A model generated the notes under the pieces. That model had not been told where the DNA came from. It did not search any database and was given only the letters and a program-made list of their open reading frames with translations. Below, piece by piece: positions 1-12,021 of a stretch of 64,000 nucleotides of DNA. Every line of letters starts with the position of its first letter. The first letter of the stretch is position 1. The stretch is taken from assembly GCF_001552075.1 (NCBI RefSeq), contig NZ_BCQM01000010.1, forward strand, positions 1-64,000. The letters are read 5' to 3'. Position numbers and translations under genes: made by a program. The DNA comes from Arthrobacter luteolus NBRC 107841. GTDB lineage: Bacteria > Actinomycetota > Actinomycetes > Actinomycetales > Micrococcaceae.

Positions 1-91
1 AGCCAGTTTGTGGCGGGGTGCCCGCTGGAATGGTCCACAACATCGCCTCCGAAGTCATTGGCGAAAAGACGCCGTTAGATCCACAGCGCTT

Positions 92-1360
92 TTACAGTCC
101 CGCAGCCCGCCGCTCCAGGACTTCCCGCTCCCGGTCATTCCGCGCCAGCCCGGCAGCAGCACTGAACTCGGCCCGGGCCTCTTCCGTCCGGCCCAGCCGG
201 GAGAGCAGCTCGGCCCGCACACTGGGCAGTAGATGCGAACCGCGGAGAGCGCCGGTGGCAGCCAGTTGGTCCACCATCTCCAGTGCCGTCGCCGGTCCGG
301 TGGCCATCGACACCGCAACGGCACGGTTCAGCTCCACCACCGGCGATGGTGCCAGCCGGCCCAAGGCCTCATAAAGCAGCACGATCCGGGTCCAGTCCGT
401 GGCACCCACCTCCGGGGCCGTCGCATGGCATTGGGCGATCGCGGCCTGCAGCGCATAGTTTCCCCGGCCCCGCCCCAGCGCGTCAGCCTGCGCCAGGGCA
501 GCCCGCCCGCGCTCGATCTGACCCCGGTCCCACAGACTGCGGTCCTGATCAGACAGCAGCACGGGGGAGCCATCCGTGCGGGTCCGGGCGCGGAACCGGG
601 ACGCCTGGAACTCCATCAGGGCCACCAGGGCGAGCGCCTCCGGCTCCCGCGGAACAAGCCGGGACAGCAGCCGCCCCAGCCGCAGAGCCTCCAACGCCAG
701 ATCCTGGCGCATCCACGCCTTTCCCGAGGACGCAGCGTACCCCTCCGTGAACATCAGGTAGATCACCGCGAGCACCCCGCCGAGCCGGGCGCTCCATTCA
801 TTCGGCTCCGGAACGTCAAAGGGAACCTTCGCCGCTGCCAGGGTCTTCTTCGCCCGGACAATCCGCTGCTGCACGGTGGCGACCGGAAGCAGGAACAGGC
901 GCGCGATCTCCCCGGTGGACAGCCCGCCGACAGTCCGCAGCGTCAGGGCCACCTGCGCCTCCCGGGACAGCACCGGATGGCAGGCAACAAAAACCAGCTT
1001 CAGGACATCATCCGGGAGCGGATCCCAAACCGGTGCGGCCGCATCCTCCAGCCGTCTGCCCAGATCCGAGTACCGGTCCTGGAGCCTTTCGGCCCGGCGC
1101 CAGGCATCGATCGCCCTGCGCTTGGCGACAGCGGTCAACCACGCAGCAGGGTTCCGCGGCACCCCCTCCAGCGGCCACTGGAGAAGCGCCTCAGCCACCG
1201 CCTCCTGGGCAACGTCCTCGGCGAGGCCAACGTCCCCGGTGGCGCGGGCCAGGGCCGCGACAATCCGCGCACCGTCGATCCGCCAAATGGCGTCGATCCG
1301 GTGCCGGACTGCCGCGGCTGCCTCACCCGTTGCTTCCAGGGGTCCCATGGGACTAGGCAT
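92..1360 (-). CDS. ECF sigma factor, SigJ/ECF42-like, with C-terminal helical repeat domain
   Basis: RNA polymerase sigma factor of the extracytoplasmic-function class, about 422 aa. The N-terminal third carries sigma region 2 (VGLAEDVAQEAVAEALLQW, then NPAAWLTAVAKRRAIDAWRR) and region 4 (TVGGLSTGEIARLFLLP, VATVQQRIVRAKK). The remaining ~230 residues form the long helical extension seen in the ECF42 group (IYLMFTEGYAASSG, then LALVALMEFQASR), which replaces an anti-sigma factor as the control element. The start is the ATG at 1360, which overlaps the end of the upstream YCII gene by 8 bases, so the two are translationally coupled; the open frame extends further upstream only through that gene. 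ECF42 factors are typically encoded next to DGPF/YCII proteins. The target regulon is not visible here. Confidence 0.9.
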   Translation of the reverse strand: MPSPMGPLEATGEAAAAVRHRIDAIWRIDGARIVAALARATGDVGLAEDVAQEAVAEALLQWPLEGVPRNPAAWLTAVAKRRAIDAWRRAERLQDRYSDLGRRLEDAAAPVWDPLPDDVLKLVFVACHPVLSREAQVALTLRTVGGLSTGEIARLFLLPVATVQQRIVRAKKTLAAAKVPFDVPEPNEWSARLGGVLAVIYLMFTEGYAASSGKAWMRQDLALEALRLGRLLSRLVPREPEALALVALMEFQASRFRARTRTDGSPVLLSDQDRSLWDRGQIERGRAALAQADALGRGRGNYALQAAIAQCHATAPEVGATDWTRIVLLYEALGRLAPSPVVELNRAVAVSMATGPATALEMVDQLAATGALRGSHLLPSVRAELLSRLGRTEEARAEFSAAAGLARNDREREVLERRAAGL

Positions 1361-1796
1361 TCTCCGCGCGCAGCTGCTCTTCCTGCTCGCGCCAGCCTTC
1401 CTCCTTCTGGATGTACTCGTTGTCGGAGAAATCCTCGAAGTCGGAGGCATCGGTGACCCGCCGGACTTCCAGCTTCGACCCCGGACCCAGCGGGCACCGG
1501 CTGGCCCACTCCGCCGCTTCCTCCTTCGAAGGGACCTCGATGATCCAGAAACCGTTGAAGAGTTCGTGGGTCTCGCCGTACGGACCGTCGGTGACCAGCG
1601 GCGGATCCGCGGAGAAGTCGACGACGAAGTTGGCGTCCTCCGTGACCTCGGCCAGGCCTTCTCCCGCCAGCAGGACGCCGGCGTTAATCATCGACTCGTT
1701 GTAGGCGCCCATCCGGTTGATCATTTCCTCAAACGGAATGCTCTTGGACGCCTCAAGTGCGGCATCAGTGGAGCGCATAATCATCATGTACTTCAT
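1353..1796 (-). CDS. YCII/DGPF-domain protein, partner of the ECF sigma factor
   Basis: A 147-aa YciI-like small protein beginning MKYMMIMRSTDAALEAS. It contains the family signature as LVTDGPYGETHELFNGFWII, with DGPY where the name-giving motif is DGPF. Proteins of this family are encoded beside ECF42 sigma factors, and the neighbouring sigma gene starts inside the last codons of this one. Function within the pair is unknown; a role in signal perception or an enzymatic output has been proposed for the family. A good ribosome site (caggagataa) precedes the ATG. The C-terminus is unusually acidic and glutamine-rich (EEGWREQEEQLRAENA). Confidence 0.88.
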   Translation of the reverse strand: MKYMMIMRSTDAALEASKSIPFEEMINRMGAYNESMINAGVLLAGEGLAEVTEDANFVVDFSADPPLVTDGPYGETHELFNGFWIIEVPSKEEAAEWASRCPLGPGSKLEVRRVTDASDFEDFSDNEYIQKEEGWREQEEQLRAENA

Positions 1797-1973
1797 GGCT
1801 TATCTCCTGCTCGATAGGGGAGCGCTTTGTGCGCCTCCTACTATGCCGTCGAACGGTGCGCCTGGATATCGACGGCGCCGGGGAATTGTTTTTCACCCGG
1901 TCCGGGGACGCACTATCCCCAACGTCCGCAGCAAAGCTCCCGCCGCCGTCGTACATACGGCAAGATTGGATAG

Positions 1974-5029
<3,056 letters not shown>

Positions 5030-5045
5030 TTCCCAGCCCTTCGGC

Positions 5046-5297
5046 TCAGTACATGCCCATCCAGGAGGGGACAGCTGAACGTGAGTCGACGGTAATCCGG
5101 TCCCGGTCCATCACGATCACGTGGCCTTTCCAGTAGTGGAAGTTGTCCACGACGGCGTCCTCCATCACCTGGACAATCACGCCCATCGTGCTGCAGCCAT
5201 CGCAGCGCGACGCACCCATGACCCGCAGCTTGACCGAGCTCACGCCCTTTTGGCAGCGGACGATCATCCCTGGCGCGAGCCTTATTTCCTGCTTCAT
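5046..5297 (-). CDS. Small conserved-looking hypothetical protein with CxxC motif
   Basis: An 83-aa ORF starting MKQEIRLAPGMIVRCQKG. A strong purine-rich ribosome site (ctgggggtaggc) sits directly before the ATG, the main reason to accept it as real. The only recognisable feature is a CDGC pair in the centre. The predicted protein is basic at the N-terminus and beta-rich (VGVIVQ-like hydrophobic alternation), with no membrane segment. It stands alone, convergent with the inositol-phosphatase gene, and has its own upstream region. Function unknown. Confidence 0.6.
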   Translation of the reverse strand: MKQEIRLAPGMIVRCQKGVSSVKLRVMGASRCDGCSTMGVIVQVMEDAVVDNFHYWKGHVIVMDRDRITVDSRSAVPSWMGMY

Positions 5298-5589
5298 GCC
5301 TACCCCCAGTGTCAGTGCTCCGTTCCGAGACCAAGCAGGAACGGTGAAGCGAGACTAGCCAATCCAAGGGCGCTTCGGGGCCGATGCGCCTAACGGATTT
5401 GGTGTTACGGAGAGAATTTACGGTTCCTTGCGCGTGCCTTGAGCAGATCTTGAGCTTCGGGCCCGGCAGCGGCGGGCAGGAGGTATTAAGCCCTGAGGAA
5501 AGCAGCGCCTCCCGGGGGATGCTACGGGCGCCCGGGCGCGGATAATTGGTGGAACTCAGCACAGCTCCTAGGACTTGGGAGGACGCATC
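5298..5589. other. Divergent intergenic region, nothing further recognised
   Basis: About 290 bases separating the minus-strand 83-aa gene from the plus-strand DksA-like gene. It must contain two divergent promoters, but I see no convincing -35/-10 pair, riboswitch or repeat. A GGGAGG ribosome site for the downstream gene lies at 5577-5582. Confidence 0.4.
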
Positions 5590-6036
5590 ATGGCTCGTAA
5601 ACTCACACCGGCGGCGCGTAAGTCGGCATCTGCAGTCACCACACGTGTTCCGGAAGCCAAACCACAAACCCCACCTGACCTGGATTCCGACCGGTTTGCC
5701 GCGATCATCGATGAGCACATTGCCGAAGTCCGCGTGAAAATCGACACCGTCCTGGCCGACATCCGGGAAGTCACGGCCGCTGCCAAGGACACCCCGGCGG
5801 ATGATGAACACGATCCCGAGGGCACCACCGTCTCGGTGGAACGCGCTAACGAAATGTCGATGCTTGCGGCGCTTGAAGCTTCTCTCGCTCAGTTGCTCCT
5901 GGCCAGGGTAAGGCTGGACGACGGGGTTTACGGAATCTGCGAACGCTGCGGAGAGCCCATCCCAGAGGCCAGGCTGGAAATCCGGCCCGAAGCCCGGTTC
6001 TGCGTGGCATGCTCGGCCGAGGCCAAGCGCCGCTAA
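5590..6036 (+). CDS. TraR/DksA-family zinc-finger protein
   Basis: A 148-aa protein with N-terminal basic stretch, central coiled-coil region and C-terminal four-cysteine zinc finger (ICERCGEPIPEARLEI ... FCVACSAEAKRR), the layout of DksA/TraR secondary-channel regulators of RNA polymerase. The coil tip lacks an obvious DxxDxA DksA signature; actinobacterial family members differ here. The ATG at 5590 is chosen over the in-frame TTG at 5575 because GGGAGG lies at the right distance in front of it. Likely a transcription modulator, but its partner and trigger are inferred from family only. Confidence 0.82.
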   Translation: MARKLTPAARKSASAVTTRVPEAKPQTPPDLDSDRFAAIIDEHIAEVRVKIDTVLADIREVTAAAKDTPADDEHDPEGTTVSVERANEMSMLAALEASLAQLLLARVRLDDGVYGICERCGEPIPEARLEIRPEARFCVACSAEAKRR

Positions 6037-6206
6037 GCGGGCCGCCCATGGCTGGTTGGCTCCGCTGAACGCCGGGGCTCTCCGTTCCACGCGGGCCCTG
6101 TGTCAGGAGTCACCGGCCGGGGCTGCGTCAGCGGCAAGGACGGGCGGGTGGCTGCGGATAGAATTTACGCTGGAAATCAACCCCCACGTAAGGATCCGTA
6201 ACACCC

Positions 6207-6701
6207 ATGAGCATCACCGTTCGGCGGGCTACCCCAGCAGACTATGAAGACATCCGCCGGATTACCCGTGAGGCTTATCTGAAGGCCGGCTTCATCGATG
6301 CGGACAACCCGTACGTCCAGGACCTCGAGAACGTGGAACACCGCGCCGAGCATGCAGAGCTCTGGGTGGCCGAGAAAGACGGGGCCGTGGCCGGGTCCGC
6401 AGCCGTTACCTTTGCCGGCCAGCCTTATGCTGACATCGCGAACGACGGGGAACTGGAATTCCGTATGCTGGCCGTCGATCCTGCCGTGCAGCGCGGGGGA
6501 GTGGGCCGCGCCCTGGTCAGCGCCATCGTGGACCACGCCCGCAGCCTTGACGGCATCCACGCTGTGTCCCTGACCAGCATGACCAGCATGCTCGGGGCGC
6601 ACAGCATGTACCTGTCCCTCGGTTTCGAACGGGTTCCGGAGCGCGACTGGACCGTTCCCGGCGAAGACTACGTTCTCTGGGTCTTCCGCCTGGAGCTGTA
6701 G
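6207..6701 (+). CDS. GNAT-family N-acetyltransferase
   Basis: 164 aa with the complete GNAT fold: N-terminal ITVRRATPADYEDIRRITRE, central strand pair FRMLAVDPAVQRGGVGRALV containing the acetyl-CoA pyrophosphate-binding R/Q-x-x-G-x-G/A loop, and the C-terminal MYLSLGFERVPERDW element. Acceptor substrate unknown. A monocistronic gene with the ribosome site taagga upstream. Confidence 0.88.
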   Translation: MSITVRRATPADYEDIRRITREAYLKAGFIDADNPYVQDLENVEHRAEHAELWVAEKDGAVAGSAAVTFAGQPYADIANDGELEFRMLAVDPAVQRGGVGRALVSAIVDHARSLDGIHAVSLTSMTSMLGAHSMYLSLGFERVPERDWTVPGEDYVLWVFRLEL

Positions 6702-6837
6702 GTCCGGCGGCGGCAGCCCCGGGTGCCGCATACCAAGCCCGGCGCGTCACGCCGCCGGAACTGTGCTGCCGTACGCCGTAGACTGGTAGGGATACCGGTG
6801 GAAGCCGAAAATACTGCATAAGACGCATGGGAGACTC

Positions 6838-7134
6838 ATGTCTGAGATCAATCGTGAGGCGGTGGCGCATCTCGCGCGGCTGGCCCACATTGAGATGACC
6901 GATGACGAGCTGGCCAAAATGGCCGGCGAGCTCGACGTCATCGTGGATTCGATCAAATCCGTAAGCGAAGTTGCCGGTGACGATATCCCGGCCACCTCCC
7001 ACCCGATCCCGCTGGTGAACGTGTTCCGCGAGGATGTGGTGGGGCAGACGCTGACCAACGAGCAGGCCCTGTCCGGCGCACCGGACAACGCTGAAGGCCG
7101 CTTCAAGGTCCCTGCCATCCTGGATGAGGAGTAA
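6838..7134 (+). CDS. gatC: Asp-tRNA(Asn)/Glu-tRNA(Gln) amidotransferase subunit C
   Basis: 98-aa small stabilising subunit of the GatCAB complex. Family landmarks include [20 protein letters not shown] at the N-terminus, [19 protein letters not shown], and the conserved tail [20 protein letters not shown]. First gene of the gatCAB operon; ribosome site gggagactc precedes the ATG, and gatA starts eight bases after its stop. Confidence 0.97.
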   Translation: MSEINREAVAHLARLAHIEMTDDELAKMAGELDVIVDSIKSVSEVAGDDIPATSHPIPLVNVFREDVVGQTLTNEQALSGAPDNAEGRFKVPAILDEE

Positions 7135-7142
7135 AAACTTCC

Positions 7143-8645
7143 ATGAGTGAACTGATTACCTCCAGCGCTGCCGTACTGGCAGAAAAGCTGGCCTCCCGCG
7201 AGGTCTCCGCCGTCGAGGTCACCCAGGCGCACCTGGACCGGATTGCCGCAGTCGACGGCGACATCCACGCGTTCCTGCACGTCAACACCGATGAAGCGCT
7301 TGAAGTTGCTTCCGGGGTGGACAAGGCCCGCGCCGCCGGCGAAGAGCTGCACGCCCTGGCCGGCGTTCCGATCGCCATCAAGGACCTGATCGTCACGGTC
7401 GGCCAGCCGACCACCGCGGGCTCGAAGATGCTCGAAGGCTGGATGAGCCCGTACGACGCGACCGTGATTTCCCGGATCCGCGCCGCCCGGATGCCCATGC
7501 TGGGCAAGACCAACCTGGACGAATTCGCCATGGGCTCCTCCACGGAGCACTCGGCCTACGGCCCCACCCGCAACCCGTGGGACCTGGACCGGATCCCCGG
7601 CGGTTCCGGCGGAGGCTCGGCAGCCGCCGTCGCCGCCTTTGAAGCACCCCTGGCCCTCGGTACCGACACCGGCGGCTCCATCCGGCAGCCGGCCTCCGTC
7701 ACCGGCTCGGTGGGCGTGAAGCCGACCTACGGCGGGGTGTCCCGCTACGGCGCGATCGCCATGGCCTCCTCGCTGGACCAGATCGGCCCGGTATCCCGGA
7801 CCGTGCTGGACGCAGCCATGCTCCAGGAAGTCATCGGCGGACACGATCCGCGCGACTCGACCTCCCTCACCGACCCGGTGGGCAACCTGGTTGAAGCGGC
7901 CCGCAACGGCAGCGTGGCCGGCATGCGCATTGGCGTCATCAAGGAACTGCAGGGCGAGGGTTACCAGCCCGGTGTGCAGGCCCGCTTTGATGAGTCCCTT
8001 GAGCTGCTCAAGGACGCCGGTGCCGAGATCGTTGAGGTCTCCTGCCCCAACTTCAAGTACGCGCTGGGCGCCTACTACCTCATCATGCCGTCCGAGGCCT
8101 CCTCGAACCTGGCGAAGTACGACGGCGTCCGCTACGGCATGCGCCGCCTGCCGCAGGACCCGCCGCTCACCATCGAACGCGTGATGGGCGCTACCCGCGC
8201 CGCCGGCTTCGGTGACGAGGTTAAGCGCCGGATCATCCTGGGCACCTACGCCCTCTCCGCCGGCTATTACGACGCGTACTACGGCTCGGCGCAGAAGGTC
8301 CGCACCCTGATCCAGCGCGACTTCAACGCGGCGTTTGCCCAGGCTGACGTGCTGATCTCCCCGACGTCGCCGAACACGGCGTTCAAGCTCGGCGAGAAGC
8401 TGGACGATCCGCTGGCCATGTACCTGAACGACGTCGCCACCATCCCGGCCAACATGGCCGGTGTCCCCGGCATCTCCATTCCCGGCGGCCTGGCCGACGG
8501 TCTGCCGGTCGGTATCCAGTTCCTGGCGCCCGCCCGGGAGGACGTGCGCCTGTACCGTGCCGGAGCAGCCCTCGAAGGCCTGCTGGAGCAGAAGTGGGGC
8601 GGCCCGCTGCTGGCTTCGGCCCCCGTACTCGGAGGAGTGAAGTAA
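7143..8645 (+). CDS. gatA: Asp-tRNA(Asn)/Glu-tRNA(Gln) amidotransferase subunit A
   Basis: 500-aa glutamine amidohydrolase subunit that releases ammonia for transamidation of misacylated tRNA. The amidase-signature Ser-Ser-Lys triad is visible: catalytic lysine in [12 protein letters not shown], glycine/serine-rich stretch [15 protein letters not shown], and nucleophile region [17 protein letters not shown]. Stop codon TAA shares one base with the gatB ATG, so the subunits are coupled. Full length for the family. Confidence 0.97.
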   Translation: MSELITSSAAVLAEKLASREVSAVEVTQAHLDRIAAVDGDIHAFLHVNTDEALEVASGVDKARAAGEELHALAGVPIAIKDLIVTVGQPTTAGSKMLEGWMSPYDATVISRIRAARMPMLGKTNLDEFAMGSSTEHSAYGPTRNPWDLDRIPGGSGGGSAAAVAAFEAPLALGTDTGGSIRQPASVTGSVGVKPTYGGVSRYGAIAMASSLDQIGPVSRTVLDAAMLQEVIGGHDPRDSTSLTDPVGNLVEAARNGSVAGMRIGVIKELQGEGYQPGVQARFDESLELLKDAGAEIVEVSCPNFKYALGAYYLIMPSEASSNLAKYDGVRYGMRRLPQDPPLTIERVMGATRAAGFGDEVKRRIILGTYALSAGYYDAYYGSAQKVRTLIQRDFNAAFAQADVLISPTSPNTAFKLGEKLDDPLAMYLNDVATIPANMAGVPGISIPGGLADGLPVGIQFLAPAREDVRLYRAGAALEGLLEQKWGGPLLASAPVLGGVK

Positions 8646-10162
8646 TGTCCGTGCACACCCAGGAAGACACCCTGCCTTACGACGAGGCGATCGAGAAGTA
8701 CGATCCGGTGCTCGGGTTTGAGGTCCATGTGGAGCTCAACACCAAAACCAAGATGTTCTCCGACGCCCCGAACGTCTTCGGCGATGAGCCGAACACCAAC
8801 GTCACCCCGGTCTGCCTTGGCCTGCCCGGTGTCCTGCCGGTGGTCAACAAGACCGCGGTGGAGTACTCGATCCTGATCGGCCTGGCCCTGAACTGCAAGA
8901 TCGCCGAATCCTGCACGTTCGCCCGGAAACAGTACTTCTACCCGGACACGCCCAAGAATTTCCAGACCTCCCAGTACGAAGATCCCATCGCGTACGACGG
9001 CTGGCTGGACATCGAACTGGAAGACGGCACCGTCTTCCGGGTTGAGATCGAACGCGCCCACATGGAAGAAGACGCCGGCAAGCTGACCCACATGGGCGGC
9101 TCCGCCGGTCGCATCCAGGGCGCCGATTTCTCCCTGGTGGACTACAACCGGTCCGGTGTTCCGCTGGTGGAAATCGTCACCAAGCCGATCGAAGGTGCCG
9201 GCGCCCGTGCCCCCGAGCTGGCCAAGGCCTACGTGGCGGCCATCCGGGAAATCGTGAAGAACCTCGGCGTCTCCGATGCCAAGATGGAGCGCGGTAACGT
9301 GCGCTGCGACGCCAACGTCTCGCTGCGCCCGTACGGCCAGGAAAAGTTCGGCACGCGTTCTGAAACCAAGAACGTGAACTCGCTGCGCGCCGTCGAACGC
9401 GCCGTCCGCTTCGAAATCCAGCGGCACGCCGCCGTCCTGGATTCCGGCGAGAAGATCGTCCAGGAAACCCGTCACTGGCACGAGGACACCCGCTCGACGA
9501 CGTCGGGCCGGCCTAAGTCAGACGCCGATGACTACCGGTACTTCCCGGAACCGGACCTGCTGCCCGTGGTCACCACCCCGGAATGGATCGAAGAGCTCCG
9601 TTCCCGCCTGCCCGAGCCGCCGGCCGAGCGCCGCAAGCGTCTGAAGACCGAGTGGGGTTACTCCGACGCCGAGTTCCGCGACGTCGTGAACGCCGGCGTG
9701 ATGGAAGCCATCGAGGAAACCATCGCCGCCGGTGCCTCCGCGCAGGTAGCCCGCAAGTGGTGGATGGGTGAAGTTGCCCGCCGCGCCAAGGAAGCCGAAG
9801 TGGATCCGGTGGACACCGGCGTCACGCCCGAGCTGATTGTCGAGCTGGACCGCCTGGTACAGGCCGGCAAGATCAACGACAAGCTGGCCCGCCAGGTCCT
9901 CGACGGCGTCCTCGCCGGCGAAGGCACCCCGGAGGAAGTCATCGAAAAGCGCGGCCTCGCCGTCGTCTCCGATGACGGTGCCCTGCTCGAAGCCATCGAC
10001 GCAGCCCTGGCGGCAGCCCCGGACGTCGCGGATAAGATCCGCGGCGGCAAGGTGCAGGCCGTGGGTGCGATCGTGGGCGGCGTGATGAAGGCGACCCGCG
10101 GACAGGCCGACGCCGGCCGCGTGCGCGAGCTGATCCTCGAACGTCTGGGCGTCCAGGCCTAA
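8645..10162 (+). CDS. gatB: Asp-tRNA(Asn)/Glu-tRNA(Gln) amidotransferase subunit B
   Basis: 505-aa kinase/transamidase subunit of GatCAB. Recognised by GFEVHVELNTKTKMFSDAP, VCLGLPGVLPVVN, FARKQYFYPDTPKNFQTSQY and the cradle-domain element GTRSETKNVNSLRAVERA; the C-terminal tRNA-binding YqeY-like domain ends QVLDGVLAGEGTPEEVIEKR onward. The ATG at 8645 overlaps the gatA stop (TAATG); an upstream in-frame GTG is ignored. Together with gatC and gatA it supplies Gln-tRNA and/or Asn-tRNA by the indirect pathway. Confidence 0.97.
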   Translation: MSVHTQEDTLPYDEAIEKYDPVLGFEVHVELNTKTKMFSDAPNVFGDEPNTNVTPVCLGLPGVLPVVNKTAVEYSILIGLALNCKIAESCTFARKQYFYPDTPKNFQTSQYEDPIAYDGWLDIELEDGTVFRVEIERAHMEEDAGKLTHMGGSAGRIQGADFSLVDYNRSGVPLVEIVTKPIEGAGARAPELAKAYVAAIREIVKNLGVSDAKMERGNVRCDANVSLRPYGQEKFGTRSETKNVNSLRAVERAVRFEIQRHAAVLDSGEKIVQETRHWHEDTRSTTSGRPKSDADDYRYFPEPDLLPVVTTPEWIEELRSRLPEPPAERRKRLKTEWGYSDAEFRDVVNAGVMEAIEETIAAGASAQVARKWWMGEVARRAKEAEVDPVDTGVTPELIVELDRLVQAGKINDKLARQVLDGVLAGEGTPEEVIEKRGLAVVSDDGALLEAIDAALAAAPDVADKIRGGKVQAVGAIVGGVMKATRGQADAGRVRELILERLGVQA

Positions 10163-10182
10163 CCCAGGCAGCCTGCTTCAAC

Positions 10183-10239
10183 CCGGCTTCCGGGCCGCGC
10201 GTCTCCCCACCAGCGGGAGCCACGCGGCCCGGAAGCCGG
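10183..10239 (+). terminator. Long stem-loop after gatB
   Basis: Two 19-base arms (10183-10201 and 10221-10239) pair with a single mismatch around a 19-base loop, just after the gatB stop. There is no T-run, so this is a strong hairpin that may end transcription weakly or protect the 3' end of the gat mRNA. Confidence 0.65.
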
Positions 10240-10303
10240 TCTGCGTTAAGGGACCCGGCTGGGCACCTGTCCCAGGGAGGGGCCGCAGGGTAGGGTGCTC
10301 AGC

Positions 10304-11200
10304 ATGTCGACGGTCCCGGCCCAGCTTGCAGTGGATGCAGACCTGGTCCATGCCCTGCTGGAGAGCCAGCATCCGCAGCTGGCACATCACCCGCTGAAGG
10401 AAGTGGGTGGCGGATGGGTGAACTACGTGTTCCGCCTCGGTCCTCACCTGGTGGTCCGGCTGCCGCGCCGGGGCAGCGTTGCCGGGCTGATGGCCAAAGA
10501 GCAGCGCTGGCTCCCTGAACTCACGGCCTCGCTGGGAACCGGAACCTCAGTCCCGTTGTTCGCCGGTGCACCGGAGGAGTCCTATCCCTATCCCTGGAGC
10601 ATCAGCGAGTGGTTCGACGGGCTGGACGTCTCGCTCCAGCCGCGGGACCGGAACGTGGCACTGGCCGGACCGCTGGGCGAATTCCTGAATACTTTCCACC
10701 GGGCAGCGCCCCGGGACTATCCGCCCAACCCCATGGTGGGCGGGCTGCTCGCCAGCCGCAGCCAGGCCGTGCAGGACAGGCTGCGCTCCGGCATGGTCCC
10801 GCACGCGGCCCGGATCGCCGAGATCTGGGAGCAGGCCGCCGCCCTGCCGCCGTGGAACGGTGAGCCCCAGTGGCTGCACGGTGACCTGCACCCGGCCAAC
10901 CTCATTGCCAAGGATGGAACACTGCAGGCGGTCATCGATTTTGGTGACCTCACGGCCGGGGACCCGGCCACCGACCTCGCCGCCGCCTGGCTGGTTTTTG
11001 ACGCCACCGGCCGCCGGCGCCTGCATAAGTCCCTGGGGGTCCAGTACGACGGCGATCCGTCCGTCTGGCTGCGGGCGCGCGGCTGGGCGGTGTACATGGC
11101 GTCCAATCTGCTGGCGGGCGCCGAGCGGCATCCCGGTCTCTACCTGGTGGGATCAGAGACGCTGATGGAGATCCTCACCGACGATCTGACCTGGCTCTAG
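10304..11200 (+). CDS. Phosphotransferase of the APH (aminoglycoside/choline kinase) fold
   Basis: 298 aa. Catalytic loop WLHGDLHPANLIAKDG followed by the metal-binding VIDFGDLTAGDPATDLAAAW, the signatures of APH-type small-molecule kinases. N-terminal nucleotide-binding sheet begins VGGGWVNYVFRLGPHLVVRLP, equivalent to the family G-loop and lysine/arginine strand. Such genes are common in actinobacteria and most are not antibiotic-resistance determinants; substrate unknown. The ATG at 10304 is preferred to the GTG at 10295. Confidence 0.85.
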   Translation: MSTVPAQLAVDADLVHALLESQHPQLAHHPLKEVGGGWVNYVFRLGPHLVVRLPRRGSVAGLMAKEQRWLPELTASLGTGTSVPLFAGAPEESYPYPWSISEWFDGLDVSLQPRDRNVALAGPLGEFLNTFHRAAPRDYPPNPMVGGLLASRSQAVQDRLRSGMVPHAARIAEIWEQAAALPPWNGEPQWLHGDLHPANLIAKDGTLQAVIDFGDLTAGDPATDLAAAWLVFDATGRRRLHKSLGVQYDGDPSVWLRARGWAVYMASNLLAGAERHPGLYLVGSETLMEILTDDLTWL

Positions 11201-11220
11201 GGCGCATGCCACAATGAGCT

Positions 11221-12021
11221 ATGCCCACCAACTGGAGACATTCCGTCCGCGTCCAGACCGAAGGTGACGGGCACGTTAATGAGGACAGCTGCGGCTTCGC
11301 CGGTGCCAGCGCCTGGGTGATCGACGGAGCCACCTCGCTGCTTCCTGAGCTGGACCTGCCGGGACCTTCCAACCCGGCCTGGTATGCGCGGACACTTGAC
11401 CTGCTGCTGGCGGAAGCAGCCCGGACCCCGTCCCCTCCCGGTCCGGGGGAATCGGCAGCCGGCGGGATCCTGGAGGACGCCCTGCACCGGGTGAATGCAG
11501 TGGCAGAGGAACGTACCGCGGGGGAACGGACCAGATTCCCCAGCGCGGCGCTGTGTCTGGCTCAGCTGACCGGAGACGGGGTGGAGGTGCTGGTACTCGC
11601 CGACTGCCACGCCGTCGTCGAACTGGAAAACGGATCCATAGTCCATGTGACCAGCGAACCGGCTGACCTGCGCGTTGACCGCGAAAATCCGGCGGACCCC
11701 GAACAGGCCCGCGAGCTGCTGCGCCGTGACCGGGAACTGCGGAACACTCCCGGCCGGCTGTGGGTCGCCCGGCGGGAACCCGAGGCCGTGCAGCATGCCC
11801 ACCTTCAGCGGCTTCCCGCGCCACGCCGGGTGGTCCTGGCCTCCGACGGCGCGTGGCGCGCCGTTGACCTGGGTCTGGTCGACGGGCCGCCCGGCTTCCT
11901 GCGCGCGGCGTCGACTCCGGTTGACGCCCAGCGGCTGCTGCTGGACCTGCGCCGGCAGCAGCTCGCCTCCGGCGAAAAAGCTGACGACGCCACCATCCTG
12001 ACGGTCGTCCCCAATGCCTAG
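11221..12021 (+). CDS. PP2C-like protein phosphatase domain protein
   Basis: 266 aa. Motifs of the PPM/PP2C fold: near the N-terminus GHVNEDSCGF and WVIDGATSLLP (the ED and DG metal-ligand motifs), central ADCHAVVELENGSIVHV, then VVLASDGAWRAVD and the terminal DDATILTVV motif. This is the atypical stand-alone PP2C type; the target is unknown. It overlaps the following oxidoreductase gene by eight bases, suggesting a two-gene operon. Confidence 0.78.
   Translation: MPTNWRHSVRVQTEGDGHVNEDSCGFAGASAWVIDGATSLLPELDLPGPSNPAWYARTLDLLLAEAARTPSPPGPGESAAGGILEDALHRVNAVAEERTAGERTRFPSAALCLAQLTGDGVEVLVLADCHAVVELENGSIVHVTSEPADLRVDRENPADPEQARELLRRDRELRNTPGRLWVARREPEAVQHAHLQRLPAPRRVVLASDGAWRAVDLGLVDGPPGFLRAASTPVDAQRLLLDLRRQQLASGEKADDATILTVVPNA

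Noticed and set aside
1-91. Possible 3' end of an upstream plus-strand gene: frame 1 stops at 76-78, while frame 3 (AGMVHNIASEVIGEKTPLDP) resembles an FAD oxidoreductase C-terminus but has no stop before 374.
   Set aside because: Frame 1 shows no family similarity and frame 3 would overlap the sigma gene by 280 bases. Too little sequence to decide, so no feature was called.
10304-11200. Aminoglycoside resistance gene.
   Set aside because: Only the general APH fold is visible; such kinases are widespread and no resistance-specific feature or mobile context is present.
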